DNA of 64,000 nt from Escherichia whittamii (GCF_014836715.1 NZ_JACSQI010000003.1:65890-129889); one strand, 5' to 3'. Counted from the first letter of the stretch, positions 31,120 to 42,444 are shown. The notes: generated by a model not told the origin, from the letters alone. Numbers and translations are program-made.

Positions 31120-32484
31120 TTGATTACACATATTAGCCCGCTTGGCTCCATGGATATGTTGTCGCAGCTGGAAGTGGACATGCTTAAACGCACCGCCAGC
31201 AGCGACCTCTATCAACTATTTCGCAACTGTTCACTCGCTGTTCTGAACTCCGGTAGCCTCACCGATAACAGCAAAGAATTGTTGTCCCGTTTTGAGAATT
31301 TCGACATTAACGTGCTACGCCGTGAACGCGGCGTTAAGTTAGAACTGATCAACCCCCCGGAAGAAGCTTTTGTCGATGGGCGTATAATTCGCGCCTTGCA
31401 GGCCAACTTGTTCGCTGTCCTGCGCGACATTCTCTTCGTCTATGGGCAAATCCATAACACCGTTCGTTTTCCAAACCTGAATCTCGACAACTCTGTTCAC
31501 ATTACCAACCTGGTCTTTTCTATCTTGCGCAATGCTCGCGCGCTGCATGTGGGCGAAGCGCCAAATATGGTGGTGTGCTGGGGCGGTCACTCGATCAACG
31601 AAAACGAGTATTTATATGCCCGTCGCGTTGGTAATCAGTTGGGGCTGCGTGAGTTAAATATCTGCACTGGCTGTGGTCCAGGTGCGATGGAAGCGCCGAT
31701 GAAAGGCGCGGCAGTTGGACACGCCCAACAGCGTTACAAAGACAGCCGTTTTATTGGTATGACTGAACCATCGATTATCGCCGCTGAACCGCCTAACCCG
31801 CTGGTTAACGAACTGATCATCATGCCGGATATCGAAAAACGTCTGGAAGCGTTTGTCCGTATCGCCCACGGCATCATTATCTTCCCTGGCGGTGTGGGTA
31901 CAGCGGAAGAGTTGCTGTATTTGCTGGGAATTTTAATGAATCCAGCCAACAAAGATCAGGTCTTGCCATTGATCCTCACCGGCCCGAAAGAGAGTGCTGA
32001 TTACTTCCGCGTACTGGACGAGTTTGTCGTGCATACGTTAGGAGAAAACGCGCGCCGCCATTATCGCATCATCATTGATGACGCTGCAGAAGTAGCCCGT
32101 CAGATGAAAAAAGCGATGCCGCAGGTGAAAGAAAACCGTCGCGATACGGGCGATGCCTACAGCTTTAACTGGTCAATGCGTATTGCGCCAGATTTGCAAA
32201 TGCCGTTTGAGCCGTCTCACGAGAATATGGCGAATCTGAAGCTTTATCCGGATCAGCCAGTTGAAGTGCTGGCCGCCGACCTGCGTCGTGCGTTTTCAGG
32301 CATTGTAGCCGGTAACGTAAAAGAAGTCGGCATTCGCGCCATTGAAGAGTTTGGGCCATATAAAATCAACGGTGATAAAGAGATCATGCGCCGTATGGAC
32401 GACCTGCTTCAGGGGTTTGTTGCCCAACATCGTATGAAGTTGCCTGGCTCTGCTTACATCCCTTGCTACGAAATCTGCACCTAA
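31120..32484 (+). CDS. ppnN: Nucleotide 5'-monophosphate nucleosidase PpnN
   Basis: 454 residues with a TTG start at 31120, supported by an AAGGAG ribosome binding site and the usual N-terminus MITHISPLG. Cleaves purine and pyrimidine 5'-monophosphates to base and ribose 5-phosphate, and is stimulated by ppGpp. The central LOG-type domain shows [14 protein letters not shown] and [15 protein letters not shown] near 250-265, with family-specific N- and C-terminal domains. Confidence 0.96.
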   Translation: MITHISPLGSMDMLSQLEVDMLKRTASSDLYQLFRNCSLAVLNSGSLTDNSKELLSRFENFDINVLRRERGVKLELINPPEEAFVDGRIIRALQANLFAVLRDILFVYGQIHNTVRFPNLNLDNSVHITNLVFSILRNARALHVGEAPNMVVCWGGHSINENEYLYARRVGNQLGLRELNICTGCGPGAMEAPMKGAAVGHAQQRYKDSRFIGMTEPSIIAAEPPNPLVNELIIMPDIEKRLEAFVRIAHGIIIFPGGVGTAEELLYLLGILMNPANKDQVLPLILTGPKESADYFRVLDEFVVHTLGENARRHYRIIIDDAAEVARQMKKAMPQVKENRRDTGDAYSFNWSMRIAPDLQMPFEPSHENMANLKLYPDQPVEVLAADLRRAFSGIVAGNVKEVGIRAIEEFGPYKINGDKEIMRRMDDLLQGFVAQHRMKLPGSAYIPCYEICT

Positions 32485-32494
32485 TCTCCCTTCC

Positions 32495-32530
32495 CCCGGT
32501 AACATTCGTTGCCGGGTTTTTCTCTTTTTT
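32495..32530 (+). terminator. Terminator after ppnN
   Basis: CCCGGTAAC-ATTC-GTTGCCGGG followed by TTTTTCTCTTTTTT, ten bases after the ppnN stop. Confidence 0.85.
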
Positions 32531-33041
32531 AGTCGCTCACTAATCAATCTATTTCATTTGTTATCTGAATGTTTCAGCGCGTCATCAGGTAATTAATATC
32601 ACCACCTGTAATATGTCATACAATTTATGCTATAACGCAAACGTTTACCTTGATTTGAAGACCGCATTTTATCTCTGCAAAAAAGAAAATCCTGCAATCA
32701 TTAACTAAAAGTATTGATTTTTGCAGTTCAACCTACATATATTGCGCGCCCCGGAAGAGGCCAGATGTCGTTAATCTGCCAAATATTGCCCTTAAATTCT
32801 CTTTTACTTTTGATTTACAGAGTAAAGCGTTGGGATTATCTATCTTCCAAGTAGATTATTGTATTTGAGATCAAGATCACTGATAGATACATAACTTGTG
32901 TGTATCTTTCCGCCCTCAAATTATTACGGCGGAAAATGATTAAGCCATCGCCGATAGACAGATTTCATTTTTACGGCCAGGCACCTTCCCGGGCTGAACT
33001 GGCTAAAAGCTGAATTATTTGCATTCCTCCAGGAGAAATAG
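32531..33041 (+). promoter_or_regulatory. sdaC upstream region with a probable CRP box
   Basis: About 510 AT-rich bases without a gene. TGAGATCAAGATCACT (32866-32881) fits a CRP site with one mismatch in each half, consistent with the known catabolite and Lrp control of sdaCB. The promoter hexamers are not clear. The ribosome binding site AGGAGAAA is at 33030-33037. Confidence 0.5.
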
Positions 33042-34331
33042 ATGGAAACGACTCAAACCAGCACGATTGCGTCGAAAGACTCTCGCAGTGCCTGGCGCAA
33101 GACAGACACTATGTGGATGCTGGGCCTTTACGGCACGGCGATCGGCGCGGGTGTGCTGTTCCTGCCAATCAACGCCGGTGTTGGCGGTATGATCCCGCTG
33201 ATCATCATGGCTATTCTTGCGTTCCCGATGACGTATTTTGCGCACCGTGGCCTGACTCGCTTCGTGCTGTCTGGTAAAAACCCAGGCGAAGACATCACCG
33301 AAGTTGTAGAAGAACACTTTGGTATTGGCGCAGGTAAGCTGATTACCCTGCTCTACTTCTTTGCTATCTACCCGATTCTGCTGGTTTACAGCGTGGCAAT
33401 CACCAACACGGTTGAAAGCTTCATGTCTCACCAGCTGGGTATGACGCCGCCGCCGCGTGCGATTCTGTCGCTGATCCTGATCGTGGGTATGATGACCATC
33501 GTTCGCTTCGGTGAGCAGATGATCGTTAAAGCGATGAGTATTCTGGTATTCCCGTTTGTTGGCGTACTGATGCTTCTGGCTCTGTACCTGATCCCGCAGT
33601 GGAACGGCGCAGCACTGGAAACTCTGTCTCTGGACACTGCATCTGCAACCGGAAACGGTCTGTGGATGACCCTGTGGCTGGCGATTCCGGTAATGGTGTT
33701 CTCGTTCAACCACTCTCCGATCATCTCTTCTTTCGCCGTTGCGAAGCGTGAAGAGTACGGCGATATGGCAGAACAGAAATGCTCGAAGATCCTGGCATTC
33801 GCACACATCATGATGGTGCTGACCGTAATGTTCTTCGTATTCAGCTGCGTACTGAGCCTGACTCCGGCAGACCTGGCTGCGGCTAAAGAGCAGAACATCT
33901 CGATTCTGTCTTACCTGGCTAACCACTTTAACGCGCCGATCATCGCGTGGATGGCTCCGATTATCGCGATTATCGCTATCACCAAATCCTTCCTGGGCCA
34001 CTACCTGGGCGCACGTGAAGGCTTCAACGGTATGGTGATCAAATCACTGCGTGGTAAAGGTAAGTCTATCGAAATCAACAAGCTGAACCGTATCACCGCG
34101 CTGTTCATGCTGGTAACGACCTGGATTGTTGCCACCCTGAACCCGAGCATCCTGGGTATGATTGAAACCCTGGGCGGCCCAATCATCGCGATGATCCTGT
34201 TCCTGATGCCGATGTACGCAATTCAGAAAGTACCGGCAATGCGTAAGTACAGCGGTCACATCAGCAACGTATTCGTTGTCGTGATGGGTCTGATTGCAAT
34301 CTCCGCAATCTTCTACTCTCTGTTCAGCTAA
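33042..34331 (+). CDS. sdaC: Serine/H+ symporter SdaC
   Basis: 429 residues. Inner-membrane serine permease of the hydroxy/aromatic amino acid (HAAAP) family. A hydrophilic N-terminus is followed by about eleven hydrophobic segments, the first with [17 protein letters not shown]. Codon use is strongly biased, suggesting high expression. Followed by sdaB after 57 bases that hold a GC-rich hairpin without a U-run (34338-34362), a possible mRNA-stability element. Confidence 0.97.
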   Translation: METTQTSTIASKDSRSAWRKTDTMWMLGLYGTAIGAGVLFLPINAGVGGMIPLIIMAILAFPMTYFAHRGLTRFVLSGKNPGEDITEVVEEHFGIGAGKLITLLYFFAIYPILLVYSVAITNTVESFMSHQLGMTPPPRAILSLILIVGMMTIVRFGEQMIVKAMSILVFPFVGVLMLLALYLIPQWNGAALETLSLDTASATGNGLWMTLWLAIPVMVFSFNHSPIISSFAVAKREEYGDMAEQKCSKILAFAHIMMVLTVMFFVFSCVLSLTPADLAAAKEQNISILSYLANHFNAPIIAWMAPIIAIIAITKSFLGHYLGAREGFNGMVIKSLRGKGKSIEINKLNRITALFMLVTTWIVATLNPSILGMIETLGGPIIAMILFLMPMYAIQKVPAMRKYSGHISNVFVVVMGLIAISAIFYSLFS

Positions 34332-34388
34332 GTTCTTTCGCGCCGCTTTCGGGCGGCGCTTCCTCCGTTTTAACGCGATGTATTTCCT

Positions 34389-35756
34389 ATGATTAGCGTA
34401 TTCGATATTTTCAAAATCGGCATTGGCCCTTCCAGTTCTCATACCGTTGGACCAATGAAAGCGGGTAAACAATTTACCGACGATCTGATTGCCCGTAACC
34501 TGCTTAAAGACGTAACCCGCGTGGTGGTTGACGTCTATGGTTCGCTCTCTCTGACCGGCAAAGGGCACCACACTGATATCGCCATTATTATGGGCCTGGC
34601 GGGAAATCTGCCGGATACCGTGGATATCGACTCCATCCCTGGTTTTATTCAGGATGTAAATACTCACGGTCGCCTGATGCTGGCAAACGGTCAGCACGAA
34701 GTCGAGTTCCCGGTTGATGAATGCATGAACTTCCATGCCGATAACCTTTCTCTGCATGAGAACGGCATGCGTATTACCGCACTGGCTGGCGATAAAGTCG
34801 TTTACAGCCAGACTTATTACTCCATCGGCGGTGGTTTTATCGTTGATGAAGAGCATTTTGGCCAGCAGGATAGCGCACCGGTTGAAGTTCCGTATCCGTA
34901 CAAAACCGCTGCGGATCTGCAAAAACATTGTCAGGAAACCGGGCTGTCACTCTCTGGCCTGATGATGAAAAACGAACTGGCGCTGCACAGCAAAGAAGAA
35001 CTGGAGCAGCATCTGGCCAACGTCTGGGACGTGATGCGCGGCGGTATTGAACGCGGTATCACCACCGAAGGTGTGCTGCCGGGCAAACTGCGTGTTCCAC
35101 GTCGTGCGGCGGCGCTGCGCCGAATGCTGGTCAGCCAGGATAAAACCACCACTGACCCGATGGCGGTTGTTGACTGGATCAACATGTTCGCACTGGCAGT
35201 GAACGAAGAGAACGCGGCAGGTGGTCGTGTGGTGACTGCGCCGACTAACGGTGCGTGCGGGATTATCCCGGCAGTGCTGGCGTACTACGACAAGTTTATC
35301 CGCGAAGTGAACGCTAACTCACTGGCTCGCTATCTGCTGGTGGCAAGCGCCATTGGTTCTCTTTATAAGATGAACGCGTCGATTTCTGGTGCCGAAGTAG
35401 GTTGCCAGGGTGAAGTTGGCGTGGCGTGCTCAATGGCGGCGGCTGGTCTGGCTGAATTGTTAGGCGCAAGCCCGGCGCAGGTGTGCATCGCGGCGGAAAT
35501 CGCCATGGAACATAACCTCGGTCTGACTTGTGACCCGGTTGCTGGACAGGTTCAGGTACCGTGCATCGAGCGTAACGCCATTGCGGCAGTGAAAGCGGTG
35601 AACGCCGCGCGTATGGCGCTTCGCCGTACCAGCGAACCGCGCGTCTGCCTCGATAAAGTTATCGAAACCATGTACGAAACAGGTAAAGACATGAACGCCA
35701 AGTACCGCGAAACCTCTCGCGGCGGCCTGGCGATGAAGATCGTTGCCTGCGATTAA
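34389..35756 (+). CDS. sdaB: L-serine deaminase II (L-serine ammonia-lyase)
   Basis: 455 residues. Converts L-serine to pyruvate and ammonia with an oxygen-labile [4Fe-4S] cluster. The N-terminal regulatory part starts MISVFDIFKIGIGPSSSHTVGP. The C-terminal catalytic part has TNGACGIIPAVLAYY and CDPVAGQVQVPCIERNAI, which hold cluster Cys residues. Forms the sdaC-sdaB uptake and degradation operon. Confidence 0.97.
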   Translation: MISVFDIFKIGIGPSSSHTVGPMKAGKQFTDDLIARNLLKDVTRVVVDVYGSLSLTGKGHHTDIAIIMGLAGNLPDTVDIDSIPGFIQDVNTHGRLMLANGQHEVEFPVDECMNFHADNLSLHENGMRITALAGDKVVYSQTYYSIGGGFIVDEEHFGQQDSAPVEVPYPYKTAADLQKHCQETGLSLSGLMMKNELALHSKEELEQHLANVWDVMRGGIERGITTEGVLPGKLRVPRRAAALRRMLVSQDKTTTDPMAVVDWINMFALAVNEENAAGGRVVTAPTNGACGIIPAVLAYYDKFIREVNANSLARYLLVASAIGSLYKMNASISGAEVGCQGEVGVACSMAAAGLAELLGASPAQVCIAAEIAMEHNLGLTCDPVAGQVQVPCIERNAIAAVKAVNAARMALRRTSEPRVCLDKVIETMYETGKDMNAKYRETSRGGLAMKIVACD

Positions 35757-35765
35757 TCTCTCTTC

Positions 35766-35790
35766 TGAGGCCTCGTTTTGCGAGGCCTCA
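35766..35790 (+). terminator. Hairpin after sdaB
   Basis: GAGGCCTCG-TTTT-CGAGGCCTC, a 9-bp stem ten bases after the stop, without a strong T-run. A related piece, ACCTCGTTTTGCGAG, recurs at about 35942-35956 beyond the BIME. Confidence 0.55.
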
Positions 35791-35818
35791 CATTGTTGAA
35801 AATGTACCTGTTGTTTAT

Positions 35819-35917
35819 GTCGGTTGCGGCGTAAACGCCTTATCAGACCTACAAAACAGCGCTAATTCAATAGATTGCGATTCTTTTGTAGGCATGATAA
35901 GCGTAGCGCATCAGGCA
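35819..35917. repeat. BIME (two REP units) between sdaB and xni
   Basis: GGTTGCGGCGTAAACGCC...TATCAGACC (35819-35852) and, inverted, GATAAGCGTAGCGCATCAGG (in 35888-35917). Confidence 0.8.
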
Positions 35918-36022
35918 ATTTGGCGTTGTCGTCAATATCAGACCTCGTTTTGCGAGCCCTCTTCCTGTTTTCTCATCCAGTCGTAGCCTCTTCCGGTATC
36001 GAATGTTACCCTTATCGCCTGA

Positions 36023-36796
<774 letters not shown>

Positions 36797-36800
36797 AACC

Positions 36801-36834
36801 GTGCCGGATGCGGCACAAACGTCGCATCCGGCAT
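36801..36834. repeat. REP-like hairpin between xni and fucO
   Basis: GCCGGATGCGGC-ACAAAC-GTCGCATCCGGC, between convergent genes. Confidence 0.75.
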
Positions 36835-36850
36835 TATCACATCAGCGCAA

Positions 36851-37999
36851 TTACCAGGCGGTATGGTAAAGCTCTACAATATCCTCAAGCGTTGCTTCAC
36901 GCGGGTTGCCACCGGTACAAACATCGTCCAGTGCCGCCTGCGCCAGTGCCGGAATGTCTTCCTTGCGTACACCAACATCACGCAAATGTGGCGGAATACC
37001 GACATCACGGTTGAGAGCAAACACCGCTTCAACAGCGGCATTACGTGCGTCCTCCAGGCTCAAACCTTCCACTTTTACGCCCATTACACGCGCAATATCG
37101 CGGTACTTCTCGCCAGTAAATTCGGCGTTATAACGCATAATATGCGGTAACAAAATGGCGTTAGCGACACCGTGAGGGGTGTTGTAAAACGCGCCCAGCG
37201 GATGCGCCATACCGTGCACCAGCCCCAGTCCAACGTTCGAGAAGCCCATACCCGCAACATACTGCCCGAGCGCCATCTCTTCTCCGGCATCCTTATCACC
37301 AGCAACCGAACCACGCAGCGCACCGGCAATAATTTCAATGGCTTTAATGTGCAACGCATCGGTCAGCGCCCATGCGCCACGGGTAATATATCCTTCGATA
37401 GCATGAGTCAGCGCATCGACACCCGTCGCGGCTTTCAGCGCCGGAGGCATGCCGTCCATCATGTCAGCATCAATAAACGCCACCTGCGGAATATCATGCG
37501 GATCAACGCAAACAAACTTACGACGCTTTTCTTCATCAGTGATCACGTAGTTAATGGTCACTTCCGCCGCAGTGCCTGCCGTGGTGGGGATTGCCAGAAT
37601 CGGCACGCTGGGTTTGTTGGTCGGTGAAAGCCCTTCCAGGCTGCGTACATCGGAAAACTCAGGGTTATTGCTGATGATACCAATTGCTTTACAGGTATCC
37701 TGCGGGGAACCACCGCCGATGGCGATTAGATAATCCGCACCACTGTTCTCAAATACGCCAAGCCCTTCTTTTACTACGCTGATTGTCGGATTCGGAACTA
37801 CACCGTCGTAAATCGCCCACGCCAGCCCTGCGGCGTCCATCTTATCGGTCACTTTCGCGACCACGCCGCATTGCATCAGCGTTTTATCAGTCACGATCAG
37901 CGCCTTGTTGTAACCACGGCGTTTTACCTCATCAGTAAGAGCACCAATCGCACCGCGCCCAAACCATGCCGTTTCGTTCAGAATCATTCTGTTAGCCAT
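36851..37999 (-). CDS. fucO: Lactaldehyde reductase (L-1,2-propanediol oxidoreductase)
   Basis: 382 residues. Iron-dependent group III alcohol dehydrogenase that reduces L-lactaldehyde from fucose or rhamnose breakdown to 1,2-propanediol anaerobically. NAD site GGGSPQDTCKAIG near 96-108. Fe-binding His residues lie in VHGMAHPLGAFYNTPHGVAN near 262-281. 27 bases after fucA on the minus strand. Confidence 0.97.
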   Translation of the reverse strand: MANRMILNETAWFGRGAIGALTDEVKRRGYNKALIVTDKTLMQCGVVAKVTDKMDAAGLAWAIYDGVVPNPTISVVKEGLGVFENSGADYLIAIGGGSPQDTCKAIGIISNNPEFSDVRSLEGLSPTNKPSVPILAIPTTAGTAAEVTINYVITDEEKRRKFVCVDPHDIPQVAFIDADMMDGMPPALKAATGVDALTHAIEGYITRGAWALTDALHIKAIEIIAGALRGSVAGDKDAGEEMALGQYVAGMGFSNVGLGLVHGMAHPLGAFYNTPHGVANAILLPHIMRYNAEFTGEKYRDIARVMGVKVEGLSLEDARNAAVEAVFALNRDVGIPPHLRDVGVRKEDIPALAQAALDDVCTGGNPREATLEDIVELYHTAW

Positions 38000-38026
38000 C
38001 GTCCTTCTCCTTGTTGCTTTACGAAA

Positions 38027-38674
38027 TTACTCTTCAATCCGTAATCCATAGGTTTTGAATTTTTCCAGCACCACGACAATCTCTTCATCGCTCAGTACCG
38101 GTACAGGGTCTTTAATCGCCAGAGTACTCAGATAAAGCTGTGCCAGCACTTCAACTTCTTGCGCCAACCATAACGCTTTCTCCAGATTAACCTCACAAGC
38201 GATAAGCCCATGATGTTGTAACAAAATTGCTTTACGGTTTTTGAGAGCCAGCGCAACATGTTCGGAAAGTTCGCGAGTCCCAAAGGTCGCATAAGGCGCG
38301 CAAGGAATAGAGTTACCGCCAGCGGCCGCAATCATGTAGTGGATAGCGGGGATAGGTCGGTTGAGTATGGAAACAGCCGTGCAGTGGATGGCATGGTTAT
38401 GGACAACCGCGTTGGCATCCGGTCTGCTTTGATAGGCCGCCATATGGAAACGCCATTCGCTGGACGGAATTTTGCCCTCTTCGTATTTGCCGTTGCTATC
38501 AACATAGACAATCATATTTTCCGTCATTCTTTCATAAGGAATACCGCTTGGCGTAATTAACATGCCATTTTCAAAACGCGTACTCACATTTCCAGCGGTA
38601 CCCTGATTTAACCCGAGACGCGTCATTTCCAGACAAGTTTCAATTATTTCACGGGATAAACGAGTTCTTTCCAT
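38027..38674 (-). CDS. fucA: L-fuculose-1-phosphate aldolase
   Basis: 215 residues. Class II zinc aldolase that splits L-fuculose 1-phosphate (and D-ribulose 1-phosphate) into dihydroxyacetone phosphate and a lactaldehyde or glycolaldehyde. Catalytic Glu in SSEWRFHMA (near 73), zinc His pair in VVHNHAIHCT (near 92-94) and the third His in LLQHHGLIA (near 155). Upstream on the same strand, after 123 bases, lies a LacI-type gene not found here in K-12, so fucAO may be the tail of the new minus-strand operon. Confidence 0.97.
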   Translation of the reverse strand: MERTRLSREIIETCLEMTRLGLNQGTAGNVSTRFENGMLITPSGIPYERMTENMIVYVDSNGKYEEGKIPSSEWRFHMAAYQSRPDANAVVHNHAIHCTAVSILNRPIPAIHYMIAAAGGNSIPCAPYATFGTRELSEHVALALKNRKAILLQHHGLIACEVNLEKALWLAQEVEVLAQLYLSTLAIKDPVPVLSDEEIVVVLEKFKTYGLRIEE

Positions 38675-38797
38675 CTCTATTCTCCAGATACAGGTTCAGC
38701 TCGTCTTATTGCGTAAGACCGCACCGCAAATGAAGACGGGTTATGAGAGTAACCATTGAATATTTTTATCCAATGGCTGATTGTTTTTCCGCGATGA

Positions 38798-39796
38798 TTA
38801 TTTTTTTCTTCTACGTTTAATTAACTTCATTTCTACTTTAACCGTTTTTTTCACCGGTCTTTCTTCAAGGGCGCTTAACATCATTTCGAATGCTTTTTCA
38901 GCCCACGCATTTTCATCCTGCTGCATTGACCAGACATTATTAGCGAGAAATCCCAACATAGGATGTTCATCGAACGTACCTATATTGATTTCTGGTGGTA
39001 CAGCGCCAAAGCGATCGCGAATCGCACGAACGGCTCCCTCAAGCACAGGTAAAGAAGAGGCGATAAATGCCTGCGGACATCCCTGCTCTTCAATGAGTTT
39101 TTCCATAATGACATAGCCGCCTTCAGGAGTATTTACCGGGCCTTCCCGCACCCAATCGCGATGGGTAATCCCTTTTTTTGCCAACGCATTCAAATAACCT
39201 GTCAGACGATCGCTAATACTCGGCAAACCGGCATCTCCAAGCAAAAACCATACTGGTGTCTGCCCTGCGTCTAAAATATTTTGTGTCAATCTTTCGCCGC
39301 CAGATATATTGTCACTCTCTACCAGTGCGTTATCGGTATATTTAAAATCACGGTCGAGTAACACCATCGGCTTACGAATTTTACGTAAATGATGTTGTTG
39401 ATTTTCCAGTGTCGAAGGAACAATAAACAGGCCATCGACATTTCGCGCAATAAAAGCTTTTGTTAATTTATTTTCATAGTCAACATCATCATAGGTACAG
39501 CTAATAGTGAGTTGATATCCCGAACGTCGACAGCGTTGTTCGAGCTTTTCAGCCAGCGTTGCAAAAAAGACATTGGATATGTTGGGAACAATCAAGCCCA
39601 ATGTATCTGTTTTGTTAAGTTTAAGGCTGCGGGCAGAATAATTAATGGTATAGCCATAGCGGTCAACATATTCATTGATACGCGTTTGGGTTTTGACGCT
39701 GATTCGATATTGTTCCGCTTTTCCATTTAGCACCAGTCGCACGGTCGTAACCGATAACTTCAGGTCACTGGCTATCTGCTCTACTGTTTTAGCCAT
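38798..39796 (-). CDS. LacI-family transcriptional regulator of the rebuilt fuc locus
   Basis: 332 residues. The N-terminal HTH (MAKTVEQIASDLKLSVTTVRLVLNG) and hinge are typical LacI; the rest is a periplasmic-binding-protein-like sensor domain (DTLGLIVPNISNVFFATLAE onward). K-12 has no such gene here; its fuc activator FucR (DeoR type) is absent in this window. The probable operators are the two GCTAACTCGAGTTAGC palindromes upstream of fucI and of the ABC genes. Effector unknown; a sugar of the pathway is likely. It lies 64 bases after the kinase gene on the same strand. Confidence 0.88.
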   Translation of the reverse strand: MAKTVEQIASDLKLSVTTVRLVLNGKAEQYRISVKTQTRINEYVDRYGYTINYSARSLKLNKTDTLGLIVPNISNVFFATLAEKLEQRCRRSGYQLTISCTYDDVDYENKLTKAFIARNVDGLFIVPSTLENQQHHLRKIRKPMVLLDRDFKYTDNALVESDNISGGERLTQNILDAGQTPVWFLLGDAGLPSISDRLTGYLNALAKKGITHRDWVREGPVNTPEGGYVIMEKLIEEQGCPQAFIASSLPVLEGAVRAIRDRFGAVPPEINIGTFDEHPMLGFLANNVWSMQQDENAWAEKAFEMMLSALEERPVKKTVKVEMKLIKRRRKK

Positions 39797-39860
39797 AGGT
39801 ATTTCCCAATTAACATCCAGACGTCAAATCACAATCATAAAAGTATTTTTAACTTTTGTC

Positions 39861-41441
39861 TTATTGCATCAGTTGGTTAACCGCCTGTTGTTGCTCCCAA
39901 AGCGTCAGGTAAACCTGGTATTTACGCTCTAAAAATTCACGGCGTTGTGGGTTTGCCCGAATAACCTCTCCGGCTTCAACCATTGCTTTGCACGCAGATG
40001 AAAAATCCCCCCATGCTCCGCAGGCCACAGCACCGCTAATTGCTGCGCCCAACGTAACTGCATCTTCTTCTTGTATCAGGTGGATATCGCAGCCTGTCAC
40101 GTCTGCATATTCGCGTAGCCACAATGGATTGTGTGTTGCACCGCCACATAAGGTTAATCGGGTAATGTTATGGCCATTTTCCCTCAGGGTTTCAATAATA
40201 TGTCTGGTGCCAAAGGCTATCGCCTGCAAGGTCGCAAGATAGAGTCGCGCGAGCTGATTTTCACCACGCTCCAGCGTTAAGCCATAGACACTTCCTCTGG
40301 CATCAGGTTTTGCTCGTGGCGAACGATTACCGTGATGATCGGCAAGCACATGTAGATTTCTCGTGGGTTCAGATTCGTTCTCTTCGAGTGCGGCTACCCA
40401 TTCATTAATCAGTTGAATCGGATGACACCCGCGTTGCTGCGCCTTGTTAAAGAGATCCGCACTTGCCCCGGACTCCTGAAGCGTCCACTCCACCAGCGCA
40501 CCGGCAGCGCTTTGCCCACCTTCAGTTAGCCAGTAACCAGGTAGCATGGCCGACCAGTATGGTCCCCAGACGCCAGGTGTGAATATCTTTTTTTCACTGC
40601 ACAGCATGTGGCAATTCGACGTTCCGCTTATCAATGCCAGCGTTCCTGATGGCTGCGCGCCTGCCAACGCCACACCACCGGCATGGGCATCAATCAGACC
40701 GCTCGCCACCACGACATCCGTCGTTAACCCTAGTTCATCCGCAGCATTAGCACTCAATGTCCCTACCGATGTGCCAGGGGGAAGAATGTCAGAAGGAATT
40801 TTGTCGAGTAAATCCAGCATGCCTGTAGACTCCAGCAAGCTATGGCTAAAACGTTGCTCATGAGCCAGATAATTCCATTTACACGTTAGCGTGCACAATC
40901 CCGCTACGTCTCGCCCTGTCGCCTTCCAGACCAGAAAATCCGCAAGGTCGAAAAAGCGATGAGCGGCCTGCCAGGTTTGCGGTAAATGTGTTTTTAACCA
41001 ACGTAGCTTTGGTAACTCCATCTCTACGCTCACTTCACCACCAACGTAACGCAGTGCAGAGTCCTTCGTCGCGTTAATCTGCGCCGTCTCGACAGTTGCA
41101 CGATGATCCATCCACATAATGATGTCGTGTTCCGCAGGTTCCCCGGGGGATACGGCCAGACCTTTACCTTGTGCATCCAGAACGACCAGTGAACAGGTGG
41201 CATCAAAACCAAGTGAACGAATCGCCGTCGTCGGAATTTCCGCCAGTGTTATCGCCTCTTTCACCGCTTTACAGACCTGTTGCCAAATCTCAGCCGAAGA
41301 CTGCTCGACACGCTCGCCGCCAGGACGAAACTGGGAGACGGGTGCAGTAGCGAATGCCAGCCTGCGGCCGCTGTCACTGTAAACACCAGCCCTGACACTG
41401 GCCGATCCGACATCGACACCGAGAAAATAACCGTTATGCAT
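39861..41441 (-). CDS. FGGY-family pentulose kinase (D-ribulokinase-like)
   Basis: 526 residues from the ATG at 41441, which has a GGGAGGC ribosome binding site; the open frame to 41555 overlaps the binding-protein gene. N-terminal GVDVGSASVRAGVY (7-20), then WMDHRATVETAQIN and the C-terminal CGGATHNPLWLREYADVTG. The WMDHRA pattern and length fit the FGGY pentulose-kinase group rather than FucK or XylB. It probably phosphorylates a ketopentose such as D-ribulose; the exact sugar is not readable. Second kinase of this locus besides FucK, with a different fold subfamily, so a second substrate is plausible. Confidence 0.82.
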   Translation of the reverse strand: MHNGYFLGVDVGSASVRAGVYSDSGRRLAFATAPVSQFRPGGERVEQSSAEIWQQVCKAVKEAITLAEIPTTAIRSLGFDATCSLVVLDAQGKGLAVSPGEPAEHDIIMWMDHRATVETAQINATKDSALRYVGGEVSVEMELPKLRWLKTHLPQTWQAAHRFFDLADFLVWKATGRDVAGLCTLTCKWNYLAHEQRFSHSLLESTGMLDLLDKIPSDILPPGTSVGTLSANAADELGLTTDVVVASGLIDAHAGGVALAGAQPSGTLALISGTSNCHMLCSEKKIFTPGVWGPYWSAMLPGYWLTEGGQSAAGALVEWTLQESGASADLFNKAQQRGCHPIQLINEWVAALEENESEPTRNLHVLADHHGNRSPRAKPDARGSVYGLTLERGENQLARLYLATLQAIAFGTRHIIETLRENGHNITRLTLCGGATHNPLWLREYADVTGCDIHLIQEEDAVTLGAAISGAVACGAWGDFSSACKAMVEAGEVIRANPQRREFLERKYQVYLTLWEQQQAVNQLMQ

Positions 41442-41493
41442 AAAGCCTCCCTGACGCTGGAGCTCACGGGGGTGAAAGCTCACCCCCAACATT

Positions 41494-42444
41494 TTATTTC
41501 TTACCGAACGGGTGCAGCAGTTTGTCAATTTCAGGTGTGTTAATGTTTTCAGCATTCACATACTTCACCGGGATATCGATCTCTTTTTCAACGCTTTGCC
41601 CTGAAAGCGCAGCATTTAAAGTTTTAATCCCCTGATAGCCAATCTGGTATGCATCCTGAACAACAAAGCCCTGAATGACGCCATTTTTCAGGAAGTTAAT
41701 AATCGCTTCCGTACTATCGAAACCAATCGCCTTCACCTTACCTTTCAGATTCTGGCTATCAATGGCATTCGCGACTCCGAGCGTTGCACCTTCATTGGTA
41801 GCATAGATACCCGCAAGATCGGGGTTTGCCTGAACCAGGTCAATAGTTTTATCCATCGCTTTTTGTGGATCACCATCGCTGTATTGAACAGGTAATACGT
41901 TGATGTCCGGGTATTTTTCTTTCATCCGCTCTATAAAACCTTCAGAGCGTTCGATGGCGGAAGAGGTTCCTGCGACATGTGCGATAATTCCCACTTTCCC
42001 TTTATTATTCACCTGAGCGGCTAAGGCATCGGCGGCCTGAGCACCGGCTTTACGGTTATTGGTCGCGACAAAACTCACCGGGATGTCCGAATTAACGCCG
42101 GAATCAAAGGTCACTACTTTAATCCCACGAGAATTTGCCGTTTCTACCAGTGGAGCGAGCGCGTTCTCGTCGAGGGCTGCCAGTAATAAGCCATTCGGCT
42201 TTTGCGCCATTGCGTTTTCAACTAATTGAATCTGCTCGGCAATTTGCGTTTCATCCGCCGGACCGACATAGCTGGTTTTATCCCCCATTTCTTTGGCGGC
42301 AGCTTCAGTACCCATTTTTACGGTTTGCCAAAATTCATGCTGGAAACCTTTACTGACGACCGGAAGATTAAAATCCTTTGCCTGTGCGCTGGTAGTCATG
42401 CAAGCCAGCAGAGATAACGCATAGACAAAATTCCTGGTTTTCAT
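41494..42444 (-). CDS. Sugar ABC transporter periplasmic binding protein
   Basis: 316 residues from the ATG at 42444 (CGGAG ribosome binding site); a GTG nine codons upstream is possible but less likely. Signal peptide MKTRNFVYALSLLACMTTSAQA, cleavage before KDFN. Mature part is a type I periplasmic binding fold of the ribose/allose group (VVSKGFQHEFWQTVKMG, LLAALDENALAPLV, VVTFDSGVNSDIPVSFVATN, GIYATNEGATLGVANAI). Delivers a sugar to the permease and ATPase coded just upstream on the same strand. Absent from the K-12 fuc locus. Confidence 0.87.
   Translation of the reverse strand: MKTRNFVYALSLLACMTTSAQAKDFNLPVVSKGFQHEFWQTVKMGTEAAAKEMGDKTSYVGPADETQIAEQIQLVENAMAQKPNGLLLAALDENALAPLVETANSRGIKVVTFDSGVNSDIPVSFVATNNRKAGAQAADALAAQVNNKGKVGIIAHVAGTSSAIERSEGFIERMKEKYPDINVLPVQYSDGDPQKAMDKTIDLVQANPDLAGIYATNEGATLGVANAIDSQNLKGKVKAIGFDSTEAIINFLKNGVIQGFVVQDAYQIGYQGIKTLNAALSGQSVEKEIDIPVKYVNAENINTPEIDKLLHPFGKK

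Noticed and set aside
33015..34001. 328-codon open frame on the minus strand
   Set aside because: Antisense to sdaC. The His/Gln/Arg-rich translation is typical of a shadow of a highly expressed membrane-protein gene.
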